11,015 bases of DNA from Bacteroidota bacterium (GTDB taxonomy: Bacteria > Bacteroidota > Bacteroidia > Bacteroidales > UBA10428), in contig JAHEEB010000059.1 of the NCBI GenBank assembly GCA_024640925.1, forward strand, positions 1 through 11,015. The letters are read 5' to 3'. Below, piece after piece: positions 1-6,976 of this stretch (position 1 is the stretch's first letter; each line of letters opens with the position of its first letter). The notes under the pieces are model-generated. The model ran no database searches and was not told the origin of the DNA. It saw only the letters and a list, made by a program, of their open reading frames with translations. The translations under genes were made by a program, and so were the position numbers.

Positions 1-2
1 CC

Positions 3-209
3 AGTGACGAAAGTGGTACTCTTGCAGATATACAATACTTTTCCAATGGCGTGCCCCTTCGGACTTATGTTGAAGGGTATGAAGATTATGACGAAAGTTC
101 TGTTGGTTGGTACGATAATTCATACATTCAAACCGATTATTATTATAAAGGAGAAGTTTTCAGAATCATCAGGCAGCAAAATGGAGTTACTGTAATTACG
201 GATAATTGA
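3..209 (+). CDS. C-terminal fragment of an unrecognised protein (5' end outside window)
   Basis: An open frame runs in from the left edge in frame 3 and ends at TGA 207-209, giving 68 residues with no start codon in the window. I do not recognise it. The fragment is acidic and rich in Tyr, Asp and Gly, with stretches such as FSNGVPLRTYVEGYEDYDE and DYYYKGEVFRIIRQQNG, ending VITDN. It looks like a genuine beta-rich C-terminus rather than chance translation: hydrophobic residues alternate with polar ones. The aromatic/NG spacing faintly recalls MORN/YwqK-like repeats, but this is too weak to name. It converges on the AraC-type gene with a 34-bp gap and has no visible link to fucose metabolism. 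An overlapping frame from GTG 4 to 195 gives an implausible basic/hydrophobic product and is taken as a shadow. Confidence is moderate that this is the real coding frame and nil for function. Confidence 0.6.
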   Translation, partial: SDESGTLADIQYFSNGVPLRTYVEGYEDYDESSVGWYDNSYIQTDYYYKGEVFRIIRQQNGVTVITDN

Positions 210-243
210 AACTTCATTCTCTTCTCTAATGTGTAATATAGGT

Positions 244-1155
244 TTAGATATCAATTGTATGGTATTTCTTATAATATGCAGGGGTCACGTTCATAATATT
301 TTTAAACACCCTTGAAAAATGGTGTCTGTCTACAAAACCACAGTTTAGAGCAATCATCTCAATGCTGTCTGTTGAATGATGCATATAGCTGCAGGCATGT
401 TCCACCCGGCGTTTGCGAATATATTCCTGTACAGACAGTTGAATATTTTCGTGAAACAGCCTGGCAAATGAGTTTCGTGCCATATGGGCTCTGTTTGCCA
501 GTTCTTCATTCGTTAATTTTAACGAAAGGTTCTTCTCAATATAGTTCAATACAATAAGTATCCGCTGATCAAAATTTCGCCGGTTCCAGTTATTTGGTAT
601 AATAGAACCGGTAAGCTTTAAAATAAGTGTGTGAATGGCTATTGTTGTTGAAAGATCGATTGTCAGGTTATCCCGGATAATGTTCGATTTGATTGTGTTT
701 GTAAGTTGCTCAAGCTGATCATTGCTTTCGAAGATATATATTCCCGGTTTTATATTATCTGCAACCAACCCAAGGTTAAAATGAATAAACAAATGATCGG
801 CTTTATTTTGTTTGTCCATGCCATCAAGCTCGGTTAAATGAACAATCCTTTTGCCAACAATGCTCTCTTTTTGAGGTTTTCTGGTGTTTCCTTTCAAACT
901 TGCGGCAAAAGGTGTATTGGGCGGAATAATAATATACTTATCTGCCGTTAAAACCTGAACCGTTTCATTATAAGCCACTGTAGCATGTCCCACGGTATTG
1001 TAATATATACGCCAGAATGGGAAAGCCATATTCATACATTCCCACTCTTCTAAAATCCAATAACGACAACAATGTACACGAATACTCAAATCGGTGAATA
1101 CCTGTCTGCTTTCGGAGGGGTCAATCTTTTTCTTTTCAAGCTGCGAATCGTTCAT
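244..1155 (-). CDS. AraC-family transcriptional regulator, divergent from the fucose operon
   Basis: A 303-residue DNA-binding regulator of usual AraC/XylS length. The N-terminal half (about 20-185) looks like a cupin-type sugar-sensing domain, with IIIPPNTPFAASL at 75-87 and HLFIHFNLG at 121-129. The latter is a strand pattern common in Bacteroidota AraC regulators of sugar operons. The C-terminal part (about 198-300) carries both helix-turn-helix units: LTNEELANRAHMARNSFARLF at roughly 214-234, and IEMIALNCGFVDRHHFSRVFK at 265-285. The second includes the family signature around GF-D-HHFSRVFK and is followed by TPAYYKK. The start is ATG (complement of 1153-1155), with no Shine-Dalgarno, as usual in this phylum. 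It is transcribed divergently from the fucP-like gene across 171 bp containing a repeated candidate operator. I infer that it activates the neighbouring operon in response to L-fucose or a pathway intermediate, and perhaps controls itself. The ligand is not shown by the sequence. Confidence 0.93.
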   Translation of the reverse strand: MNDSQLEKKKIDPSESRQVFTDLSIRVHCCRYWILEEWECMNMAFPFWRIYYNTVGHATVAYNETVQVLTADKYIIIPPNTPFAASLKGNTRKPQKESIVGKRIVHLTELDGMDKQNKADHLFIHFNLGLVADNIKPGIYIFESNDQLEQLTNTIKSNIIRDNLTIDLSTTIAIHTLILKLTGSIIPNNWNRRNFDQRILIVLNYIEKNLSLKLTNEELANRAHMARNSFARLFHENIQLSVQEYIRKRRVEHACSYMHHSTDSIEMIALNCGFVDRHHFSRVFKNIMNVTPAYYKKYHTIDI

Positions 1156-1160
1156 GAATG

Positions 1161-1182
1161 AATGTTTATTCTGTACACAAAT
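1161..1182 (+). repeat. Candidate operator, copy 1 of 22-bp direct repeat
   Basis: This begins AATGTTTATTCTGTAC and matches the copy at 1245-1266 at 18 of 22 positions, in the same orientation. It ends only 6 bp from the regulator's start codon and touches its candidate -7 element, so protein bound here could repress the regulator gene. Paired direct repeats are a usual format for AraC-family operators. Binding by the adjacent regulator is inferred. Confidence 0.5.
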
Positions 1183-1220
1183 ATGTTGAAATTATATAAA
1201 TGATTGGTTCAATATTCGAA

Positions 1221-1228
1221 TAGATTTG
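1221..1228 (+). promoter_or_regulatory. Possible -7 promoter element for the fucP operon
   Basis: TAGATTTG matches the Bacteroidota sigma-A -7 consensus TAnnTTTG exactly. The nearest upstream TTG-type -33 candidate (TTGG at 1204-1207) is closer than the usual spacing, which is compatible with a weak promoter needing an activator. It would give a leader of about 90 nt before the ATG at 1327. The start site may instead lie downstream of the second repeat, so this is tentative. Confidence 0.35.
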
Positions 1229-1244
1229 TAGGTAACACAAAAAA

Positions 1245-1266
1245 AATGTTTACTCTTTACTTAAAT
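1245..1266 (+). repeat. Candidate operator, copy 2 of 22-bp direct repeat
   Basis: This begins AATGTTTACTCTTTAC and matches copy 1 at 18 of 22 positions. The offset between copies is 84 bp, close to eight turns of B-DNA at 10.5 bp per turn, so proteins on both copies would face the same side of the helix. This copy also contains a short internal direct repeat, TTTAC-TC-TTTAC. It lies 60 bp before the fucP start codon. Confidence 0.5.
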
Positions 1267-1326
1267 TAATATATCTTAAACCGTGAATTTTTTCATTAAC
1301 CCATTTATTACCTAATTACTTTAAGT

Positions 1327-2637
1327 ATGCAAACATCAAATTCCAATCTGATACCAAAAGGTCAGATGCTTCCTTTTGTGCTGGTTACAGCCCTTTTTAT
1401 GTTTTGGGGTATTCCTAATAACCTGAATGATATTCTTATCAAGCAATTCATGAAATCGTTTGAAATTAACAGATTTCAGGCTGGGCTTGTACAATCGGCC
1501 TTTTATATGGGATATTTTATACTTGCCATTCCGGCAGGGCTTATTATGCGGAAATTTTCTTATAAGACTGGTTTATTGATCGGTTTATTCTTATATGGTA
1601 CCGGAGCAATATTATTCTGGCCTGCTGCCATAGTCGGGAAATATGGATTTTTTCTTGTGGCTTTATTTGTAATTGCATCGGGCTTGTCATTCCTGGAAAC
1701 CGGTGCCAATCCTTTTATTGCAAGGTTGGGCAGTTCGGATAGTTCAGCCCAGCGTCTTAATTTTTCCCAGGCTTTTAATCCGGTTGGTGCTGTGTTAGGT
1801 GCATTAATCGGAACTGTTTTTATTCTATCTGGAATTGAACATAGCGATGAAAAAATTGCTGCTATGAAAGCAGCTGGTGAGTATGAGTCATATCTGAGAA
1901 GTGAAACCTTACGTGTAGTTACACCCTATATAGTCCTGGGTTGTATTGTATTTGTATGGGCTATTTTTATTCTTTTTACTCGTTTTCCTGAGAGTATTAA
2001 AGCTCCTGAGGAGGAAGAAAAACAAAATGGTAAAATTCGTGATTTGTTTAAATATCCACACTTCCTTAAAGGAGTATTTGCTCAGTTTTGTTATGTCGGT
2101 GCCCAGGTTGGTACATGGAGTTACTATATACAATATATTCAGGATTATACCAATTCAGGAGAAAAGTTTGCTGGCAAGATGCTCATAGGAACTCTTATTG
2201 CGCTTGGAGCTGGCAGGTTCATTTCTACCTATCTTATGAGGTATTTCAAGCCTGATAAGCTGATGGGGGTATATAGTTTTATAAATTTCTTACTGGTGCT
2301 TATTTGCGTCTTCTTCCCTGGCTGGGTTGGTGTGGTAACCATTTTCATGACCAGCTTTTTTATGTCTCTTATGTTCCCCACAATTTTTGCCCTTGGAATC
2401 AGGGGACTTGGTGAAAATACCAAGATTGGGGGTTCATTAATGGTAATGGGTATTATCGGAGGCGCTGTATTCACTCCAATAATGGGTGTAATAAGCATGA
2501 AAACCCATAGTATGGCAGCGGCCATGACTGTTCCTATGTTATGCTACCTGGTAATAGGTTGGTATTCTCTTAAAGGATCGGCCTATTCCGGTGATTTAAA
2601 CGATTCCGGGGTGGCATCACCAACCATTTCTCATTAG
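1327..2637 (+). CDS. fucP: L-fucose:H+ symporter, FucP family (MFS)
   Basis: A 436-residue, 12-helix major facilitator protein of the FucP/FGHS branch, which imports L-fucose with a proton across the inner membrane. It aligns by eye with E. coli FucP along its length. The shared stretches are FWGIPNNLNDILIKQF (26-41), FQAGLVQSAFYMGYF (50-64), LETGANPF (123-130), RLNFSQAFNPVGA (143-155), AQFCYVGAQVGTWSYYI (252-268) and a MFPTIFALGIRGLG segment (349-362). Asp35 and Glu124 match the protonation/substrate residues Asp46 and Glu135 of E. coli FucP, and Gln148 matches Gln162. A charged loop (EEEEKQNGK, about 228-236) joins the two six-helix halves. ATG 1327 has no clear Shine-Dalgarno. It is the first gene of the operon, with 17 bp to the aldolase start. 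Related members carry glucose/galactose or other sugars, but fucI nearby supports fucose. Confidence 0.93.
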   Translation: MQTSNSNLIPKGQMLPFVLVTALFMFWGIPNNLNDILIKQFMKSFEINRFQAGLVQSAFYMGYFILAIPAGLIMRKFSYKTGLLIGLFLYGTGAILFWPAAIVGKYGFFLVALFVIASGLSFLETGANPFIARLGSSDSSAQRLNFSQAFNPVGAVLGALIGTVFILSGIEHSDEKIAAMKAAGEYESYLRSETLRVVTPYIVLGCIVFVWAIFILFTRFPESIKAPEEEEKQNGKIRDLFKYPHFLKGVFAQFCYVGAQVGTWSYYIQYIQDYTNSGEKFAGKMLIGTLIALGAGRFISTYLMRYFKPDKLMGVYSFINFLLVLICVFFPGWVGVVTIFMTSFFMSLMFPTIFALGIRGLGENTKIGGSLMVMGIIGGAVFTPIMGVISMKTHSMAAAMTVPMLCYLVIGWYSLKGSAYSGDLNDSGVASPTISH

Positions 2638-2654
2638 AAAGGGTGATAAAAAAT

Positions 2655-3449
2655 ATGATACAGCTGAATTCATTGGTAGAGAAAGAAATCTCAAAAATTT
2701 CGGAGATTGCCGGATATCTTTGGGATCGGGGTTGGAGCGAGCGAAATGCAGGCAATATTTCTTTCGATCTAACCAATATAATTGAAATACAAGATTCTGT
2801 TCTTCCGGAATTCACATACCAGTCTATGAAATTGCCCCTGGAAATAGCAGGTTCAGTTATTTTCATTACGGGTAAAGGGGAGCGCCTGCGCGATCTTGTT
2901 CATTCTCCTGAGAAATCAGCCTGTATTCTGGTTGTAGATAAAGAAGCGAACGGATATTATATTGTCTGGGGTGGTTCGAAGTCTGACTTCAGGCCAACCA
3001 GTGAGTTTGCTTCTCATATTGCCATCCACTTATATAATCGTTATTCCGATAACCAGCACAGATGTGTAGTTCACACCCACCCCATTGAGCTAATTGCCAT
3101 AAGTCACCATCCATTATTGGGCCACAATGAGGAATCGCTTAACAAAGCTCTGTGGAGCATGCTTCCCGAAATCAGGCTATATGTTCCCAGAGGCGTTTGC
3201 CTGGCTTCTTTTGAATTGCCCGGGAGCAAAGCTTTGGCAAACCTTACCATAAAAGGGTTGAAAACCAGGGATGTTGTTCTTTGGAGCAAGCATGGGGCGC
3301 TTGCCACTGGCAAAGATGCCATAGAAGCTTTCGATTTTATTGATGTGGCAAATAAAGGAGCAACGATATACCTTAAATGCTTACAATCCGGGTTTATTCC
3401 CGAAGGAATGAGTGATCAGCAAATGAAGGATTTGGAAACCTTGTTTTGA
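2655..3449 (+). CDS. rhaD: Class II aldolase, rhamnulose-1-phosphate aldolase (RhaD) type
   Basis: A zinc-dependent class II aldolase that cleaves a 1-phosphorylated 6-deoxy-ketose to dihydroxyacetone phosphate and L-lactaldehyde in the cytoplasm. I start it at ATG 2655 (264 aa), which has AAAGGG 11 nt upstream. A GTG at 2643 in the same frame would overlap that site. Numbered from ATG 2655, the features are: WDRGWSERNAGNIS (23-36) as in RhaD, catalytic Glu117 in RPTSE, zinc ligands His140 and His142 in VVHTHP, and His213 in WSKHGAL. These correspond to E. coli RhaD Glu117, His141, His143 and His212. The length also fits RhaD (274 aa in E. coli) rather than the shorter FucA (about 215 aa). 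Sitting between fucP and fucI, it most likely acts on L-fuculose 1-phosphate. A dual role on rhamnulose 1-phosphate is possible. The family is secure; the substrate is inferred. Confidence 0.88.
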   Translation: MIQLNSLVEKEISKISEIAGYLWDRGWSERNAGNISFDLTNIIEIQDSVLPEFTYQSMKLPLEIAGSVIFITGKGERLRDLVHSPEKSACILVVDKEANGYYIVWGGSKSDFRPTSEFASHIAIHLYNRYSDNQHRCVVHTHPIELIAISHHPLLGHNEESLNKALWSMLPEIRLYVPRGVCLASFELPGSKALANLTIKGLKTRDVVLWSKHGALATGKDAIEAFDFIDVANKGATIYLKCLQSGFIPEGMSDQQMKDLETLF

Positions 3450-3454
3450 ATAGC

Positions 3455-4915
3455 ATGAAAAATTATTTGGCAATTGATATTGGTGCGGAAAGTGGCAGGC
3501 TCATTCTTGGGTCTGTCTCAAACGAAACGCTTGAGATGAAAGAAATTCATCGCTTTCAGAATGGGATGCTTTGTATTCAGGGGCACTATTATTGGAACAT
3601 TGGCCAGATTTATAAAGAAATATTGACAGGTTTCGAGAAATGTGTTCAAGGAATTATTCCGGAATCAGTTGGCATTGATACCTGGGGTGTAGATTATGGA
3701 TTGCTTACCAGCGATGGTACCCTGCTGGGTATGCCTTACACTTATCGCGATCCACGCACTGAGCATGCAATCGAAGAATTAACTTCGTTATTACCCGCAA
3801 GTGAGTTATATAAATTAACAGGAACCCAATTGGCTCCTTACAATACCATTTTCCAGCTTTTTGCCGCAAAAAAATCCCATCCTGAATTATTGCTTTCTGC
3901 ATCCGATCTTCTTTTTATGCCCGATTTGATTACCTGGTTCCTTACAGGAGAGAAAAAAACAGAACGCAGTTTTGCCAGTACATCTCAGCTGTATAACCCC
4001 AACAAAAAACAGTGGGAAGAAAAGCTCTTTCAACTGCTAGGTATATCAAAAAATCTGATGCAGGAAGTTTCAGAACCTGAAACGATAATCGGGTATCTGA
4101 GCGATGATATTTGCAAACAGACCGGATTGAGGAAAATCCCCATTGTTGCTGTAGCTACACACGATACAAATTCTGCCGTTACTGCCATACCTGCCAAAGG
4201 CAATAACTGGGCTTTTATAAGCACAGGTACATGGTCGTTAATGGGGTTCGAAAGCAAATCTCCTGTCATTAACGATCAGTCTTTCCAGATGAATTTCACA
4301 AACGAGGGTGGTATAAGGGGCAGCTATCATATACTCAAAAACATTATGGGGTTCTGGCCATTGCAGGAATGCCGCCGTAGCTGGAAAAACGAGAATTATT
4401 CCTACAGCCAGCTTGTTGATATTGCCCGGGAAGCACAACCTTTTGAGATGTTTATTGACATTGATTATCCGGGGTTTTTAAATCCAACCGATATGCCACT
4501 TGCAATAAACGAATACCTTAAAAAGACAAAACAGAATCTGCCTAAGAGTCATGGACAATATGTAAGGGTAATTCTCGAATCTCTGGTAATGAAATATCGT
4601 CAGACTCTTGAACAGATAGAGATTCTGAAAGGCAGCAGTGTAGAAGAATTGTACATTACTGGAGGAGGAATTCAGAACGAATTACTCTGCCAGTTTACTG
4701 CTGATGCTATTGGCCGCCCCATATACACAGGACTTGCAGAAGGTACAGCAGCTGGCAATTTATTAACACAGGCTCTTGCTTTGGGTCAGTTTGCAACAAT
4801 TGATCAAATAAGGGATGTAATCAGAAATTCATGCAACTCAAAAACCTTTCAACCCATAAATCATGCGGACTGGAACAAAGCCTATCAACAATATAACTAT
4901 ACAACAAAAAAATAA
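3455..4915 (+). CDS. rhaB: Deoxy-ketose kinase, rhamnulokinase (RhaB) type; probably phosphorylates L-fuculose
   Basis: A FGGY-family sugar kinase that transfers phosphate from ATP to C1 of a 6-deoxy-ketose in the cytoplasm. The chosen start, ATG 3455 (486 aa), lies 5 bp after the aldolase stop, so the genes are probably translationally coupled. TTG 3446 in frame would overlap the stop but adds nothing family-like. Motifs from ATG 3455: phosphate-binding [12 protein letters not shown] (6-17), [12 protein letters not shown] (73-84), [10 protein letters not shown] (93-102), [15 protein letters not shown] (152-166), [12 protein letters not shown] (231-242) with catalytic-base Asp237 as in E. coli Rha[13 protein letters not shown] (256-267), NEGG and [12 protein letters not shown] (294-305), then [11 protein letters not shown] (401-411) for the adenine side. 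GIDTWGVD and [10 protein letters not shown] are RhaB hallmarks. Bacteroidota fuculokinases are often RhaB-like and mislabelled, so the fucose context suggests L-fuculose as the substrate. Confidence 0.9.
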   Translation: MKNYLAIDIGAESGRLILGSVSNETLEMKEIHRFQNGMLCIQGHYYWNIGQIYKEILTGFEKCVQGIIPESVGIDTWGVDYGLLTSDGTLLGMPYTYRDPRTEHAIEELTSLLPASELYKLTGTQLAPYNTIFQLFAAKKSHPELLLSASDLLFMPDLITWFLTGEKKTERSFASTSQLYNPNKKQWEEKLFQLLGISKNLMQEVSEPETIIGYLSDDICKQTGLRKIPIVAVATHDTNSAVTAIPAKGNNWAFISTGTWSLMGFESKSPVINDQSFQMNFTNEGGIRGSYHILKNIMGFWPLQECRRSWKNENYSYSQLVDIAREAQPFEMFIDIDYPGFLNPTDMPLAINEYLKKTKQNLPKSHGQYVRVILESLVMKYRQTLEQIEILKGSSVEELYITGGGIQNELLCQFTADAIGRPIYTGLAEGTAAGNLLTQALALGQFATIDQIRDVIRNSCNSKTFQPINHADWNKAYQQYNYTTKK

Positions 4916-4926
4916 GATCAACGGAA

Positions 4927-4958
4927 CCCATACATAATTGTAATATCAATTATGTGGG
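4927..4958 (+). other. Intergenic hairpin between the kinase and fucI
   Basis: CATAATTG (4933-4940) pairs perfectly with CAATTATG (4947-4954) around the 6-nt loop TAATAT. The stem is extended by CCCA (4927-4930) with TGGG (4955-4958) across a 2-nt bulge. No T-run follows, so it does not look like a rho-independent terminator. It ends 34 nt before the fucI ATG. It could be an mRNA processing or stability element that sets fucI level separately from the kinase, or a protein-binding palindrome. The role is unknown. Confidence 0.5.
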
Positions 4959-4992
4959 GACATTCTATCATTCCTTAATTAAAAATTTTATT

Positions 4993-6777
4993 ATGACAAA
5001 TACGAAACGTTTAAAAGGACAGCTTCCTAAAATAGGAATAAGACCAACTATCGATGGCAGAATGGGTGGTGTGCGCGAATCGCTGGAAAATCAAACCATG
5101 CAGATGGCCAAAAATGCTGCTGAATTAATTAGTAAGAACCTTCGTCATGCCGATGGTAGTGCAGTTGAGTGTGTAATTGCCGATTCTACTATAGGTCGTG
5201 TTGCTGAAGCTGCAGCTTGCGCCGATAAGTTTGAACGTGAAGGTGTTCAGGTGACAATTACAGTAACACCTTGCTGGTGCTATGGTAGCGAGACTATCGA
5301 TATGAACCCTCACACAATAAAGGCTATATGGGGTTTCAATGGCACTGAACGTCCGGGTGCAGTTTACCTGGCTGCAGCTCTTGCCGGTCATAATCAGAAA
5401 GGATTGCCAGCATTCAGCATTTATGGTCGCAATGTTCAGGACTCTGCTGATACTACTATTCCCGATGATGTAAAAGAAAAATTACTCCGCTTTGCAAAGG
5501 CAGGATTGGCTGTTGCTACAATGCGAGGCAAATCGTATCTTTCAATAGGCTCGGTATCCATGGGTATAGCAGGCTCGATTGTTGATGCCGATTTTTTTCA
5601 GAATTATCTGGGTATGCGCAACGAATATGCCGACATGAGTGAAATAATCCGTCGTGTTAACGAAGGTATTTACGATAAGACTGAATTTGCAAAAGCCATG
5701 GAGTGGACTAAGAAATATTGCAAAGAAGGCGCCGATTTAAATCCCGAATCCACAAAGAAAACAAGACAAAAGATGGATGAAATATGGGAGTATGTGGTTA
5801 AAATGACAATTATTATTCGCGATATGATGATTGGTAATCCAAAACTCAAAGAACTGGGTTTTGGCGAAGAATCGCTGGGCCATAACGCAATATTATCGGG
5901 GTTTCAGGGCCAACGACAGTGGACCGATCATATGCCAAATGGCGATTTTGCAGAAGCAATTCTCAATTCTTCGTTTGACTGGAATGGTATCAGACAGGCT
6001 TTTGTGGTAGCTACCGAAAATGATTCTTTAAACGGTGTGGCTATGCTGTTTGGTCATTTATTGACAGGAACACCACAGGTATTTGCCGATGTACGCACAT
6101 ACTGGAGTCCGGAAGCAATTCAGCGCGTTTCCGGCTGGAAACCCGAAGGTCTGGCTTCTGGCGGATTAATTCATTTAATTAATTCCGGTTCTGCTTCGCT
6201 CGATGGTTGCGGACAGATGCAAGTGAATGGAAAACCCGTTATGAAACCCTATTGGGAAATATCACAGGACGAAGCAAACAAATGTCTTGCTGCCACAACA
6301 TGGTATCCTGCAAATGCCGGATATTTCAGAGGTGGTGGTTATTCATCAAAATTTATTACTGTGGGCGGAATGCCAGTTACTATGTGTCGTATAAACCTTA
6401 TTAAAGGATTAGGACCCGTTTTACAAATTGCCGAAGGGTACAGTGTTGAAATACCAAAGAATGTTCATGATATTTTAGATAAACGTACGGATGAGACTTG
6501 GCCTACTACCTGGTTTGCTCCCCGAACAACAGGAGAAGGACCTTTTACCGATGTATATTCTGTTATGGCTAACTGGGGAGCTAATCACGGAGCCTTCAGT
6601 TATGGCCATATTGGTGCCGACCTGATTACTCTCGCTTCTATGTTGCGAATACCTGTGTGTATGCATAATGTTGAAACGAATCAGATATTCCGGCCGAGTG
6701 TATGGGGCGCTTTTGGTATGGACACTGAAGGACAGGATTACAGGGCATGCCAGACATATGGACCTTTGTATAAATAA
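4993..6777 (+). CDS. fucI: L-fucose isomerase
   Basis: This enzyme converts L-fucose to L-fuculose (and often D-arabinose to D-ribulose) in the cytoplasm as a Mn2+-dependent, usually hexameric protein. The chosen start, ATG 4993 (594 aa), places [13 protein letters not shown] near the N-terminus, as in E. coli FucI (591 aa). An in-frame GTG at 4954 adds 13 unrelated residues and lies in the hairpin. Similarity to E. coli FucI is continuous: [99 protein letters not shown] and [19 protein letters not shown]. Metal ligands correspond to Glu342 (ATEND), Asp366 (FADVR) and His532 (ANHGA), matching E. coli Glu337, Asp361 and His528. No Shine-Dalgarno is seen. It is last in the operon, 77 bp after the kinase and followed by a terminator. 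This gene is the main evidence that the pathway is for fucose. Confidence 0.97.
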   Translation: MTNTKRLKGQLPKIGIRPTIDGRMGGVRESLENQTMQMAKNAAELISKNLRHADGSAVECVIADSTIGRVAEAAACADKFEREGVQVTITVTPCWCYGSETIDMNPHTIKAIWGFNGTERPGAVYLAAALAGHNQKGLPAFSIYGRNVQDSADTTIPDDVKEKLLRFAKAGLAVATMRGKSYLSIGSVSMGIAGSIVDADFFQNYLGMRNEYADMSEIIRRVNEGIYDKTEFAKAMEWTKKYCKEGADLNPESTKKTRQKMDEIWEYVVKMTIIIRDMMIGNPKLKELGFGEESLGHNAILSGFQGQRQWTDHMPNGDFAEAILNSSFDWNGIRQAFVVATENDSLNGVAMLFGHLLTGTPQVFADVRTYWSPEAIQRVSGWKPEGLASGGLIHLINSGSASLDGCGQMQVNGKPVMKPYWEISQDEANKCLAATTWYPANAGYFRGGGYSSKFITVGGMPVTMCRINLIKGLGPVLQIAEGYSVEIPKNVHDILDKRTDETWPTTWFAPRTTGEGPFTDVYSVMANWGANHGAFSYGHIGADLITLASMLRIPVCMHNVETNQIFRPSVWGAFGMDTEGQDYRACQTYGPLYK

Positions 6778-6800
6778 ATAAATCCAGCCAAACCAACCCA

Positions 6801-6833
6801 GGAAGCTTCGTAATTATCGAAGCTTTCTTTTTA
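6801..6833 (+). terminator. Rho-independent terminator of the fucose operon
   Basis: GGAAGCTTCG (6801-6810) pairs with CGAAGCTTTC (6818-6827) as a 10-bp stem containing one G-T wobble, around a 7-nt loop TAATTAT, followed by five Ts (6828-6832). It lies 23 bp after the fucI stop and separates the operon from the HTCS gene. Confidence 0.88.
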
Positions 6834-6837
6834 TATA

Positions 6838-6900
6838 GTGATCAGTGATCAGTGATCAGTGATCGGTGATCGTTGATTGTTGATCGGTGATCGGTGATAG
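6838..6900 (+). repeat. Tandem heptamer array, nine copies of GTGATCA/G
   Basis: Nine contiguous 7-bp units fill 63 bp exactly. Units 1-3 are GTGATCA, 4-5 GTGATCG, 6 TTGATTG, 7 TTGATCG, 8 GTGATCG and 9 GTGATAG. Seven of the nine carry an intact GATC, and the first three contain the palindrome TGATCA. The array begins 5 bp after the terminator T-run and ends 76 bp before the HTCS start, so it is non-coding. The pattern of identical outer units and diverged central ones suggests growth by slippage followed by decay. No function is evident. Confidence 0.9.
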
Positions 6901-6940
6901 TAATTATTATTCAAAAAATTTCCTACAAAGCACGATATGT

Positions 6941-6948
6941 TATATTTT
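6941..6948 (+). promoter_or_regulatory. Weak -7 promoter candidate for the HTCS gene
   Basis: TATATTTT differs from the Bacteroidota -7 consensus TAnnTTTG only at the last base and lies 28 bp before the HTCS ATG. No convincing TTTG-type -33 element stands at the right distance. A separate promoter here is expected because a strong terminator ends the preceding operon, but this exact site is tentative. Confidence 0.25.
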
Positions 6949-6976
6949 TAGACGGTTGAAAAAGTTACTGAATATT

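Larger units (their letters stand above)
1156..1326. promoter_or_regulatory. Divergent control region between araC-type regulator and fucP
   Basis: This 171-bp AT-rich intergenic stretch must hold the promoters of both the regulator (leftward) and the fucP operon (rightward). Visible elements are two copies of a 22-bp imperfect direct repeat (1161-1182 and 1245-1266), a perfect 10-bp palindrome TATTCGAATA at 1213-1222, and a plus-strand TAGATTTG at 1221-1228 that fits the Bacteroidota -7 consensus TAnnTTTG. On the minus strand, CATATTTG (complement of 1178-1185) is a one-mismatch -7 candidate for the regulator gene. The location as a shared control region is firm. The assignment of individual elements is inference. 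Confidence 0.7.

Noticed and set aside
312..557. Open frame on the plus strand inside the regulator gene
   Set aside because: It lies fully antisense to the AraC-type coding sequence, and its translation shows no domain features. The minus-strand protein has clear family motifs.
1909..2525. Open frames on both strands within the fucP gene
   Set aside because: They are low-complexity or hydrophobic translations overlapping a complete, well-matched FucP frame, with no leader or context of their own.
2643..2654. GTG 2643 as start of the aldolase
   Set aside because: It overlaps the likely ribosome-binding sequence AAAGGG. ATG 2655 fits the spacing and the family length better.
4954..4992. GTG 4954 as start of fucI
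   Set aside because: It would add 13 residues not seen in the family and start within the hairpin. ATG 4993 gives the expected N-terminus.
5125..5391. 88-residue minus-strand frame with many cysteines inside fucI
   Set aside because: The cysteines arise from the complement of conserved fucI codons. The region is fully explained by the isomerase, so this is a shadow frame.
6838..6900. Heptamer array as a CRISPR-like array
   Set aside because: The units are contiguous 7-mers with no spacers and no cas genes nearby, so this is a simple tandem repeat.
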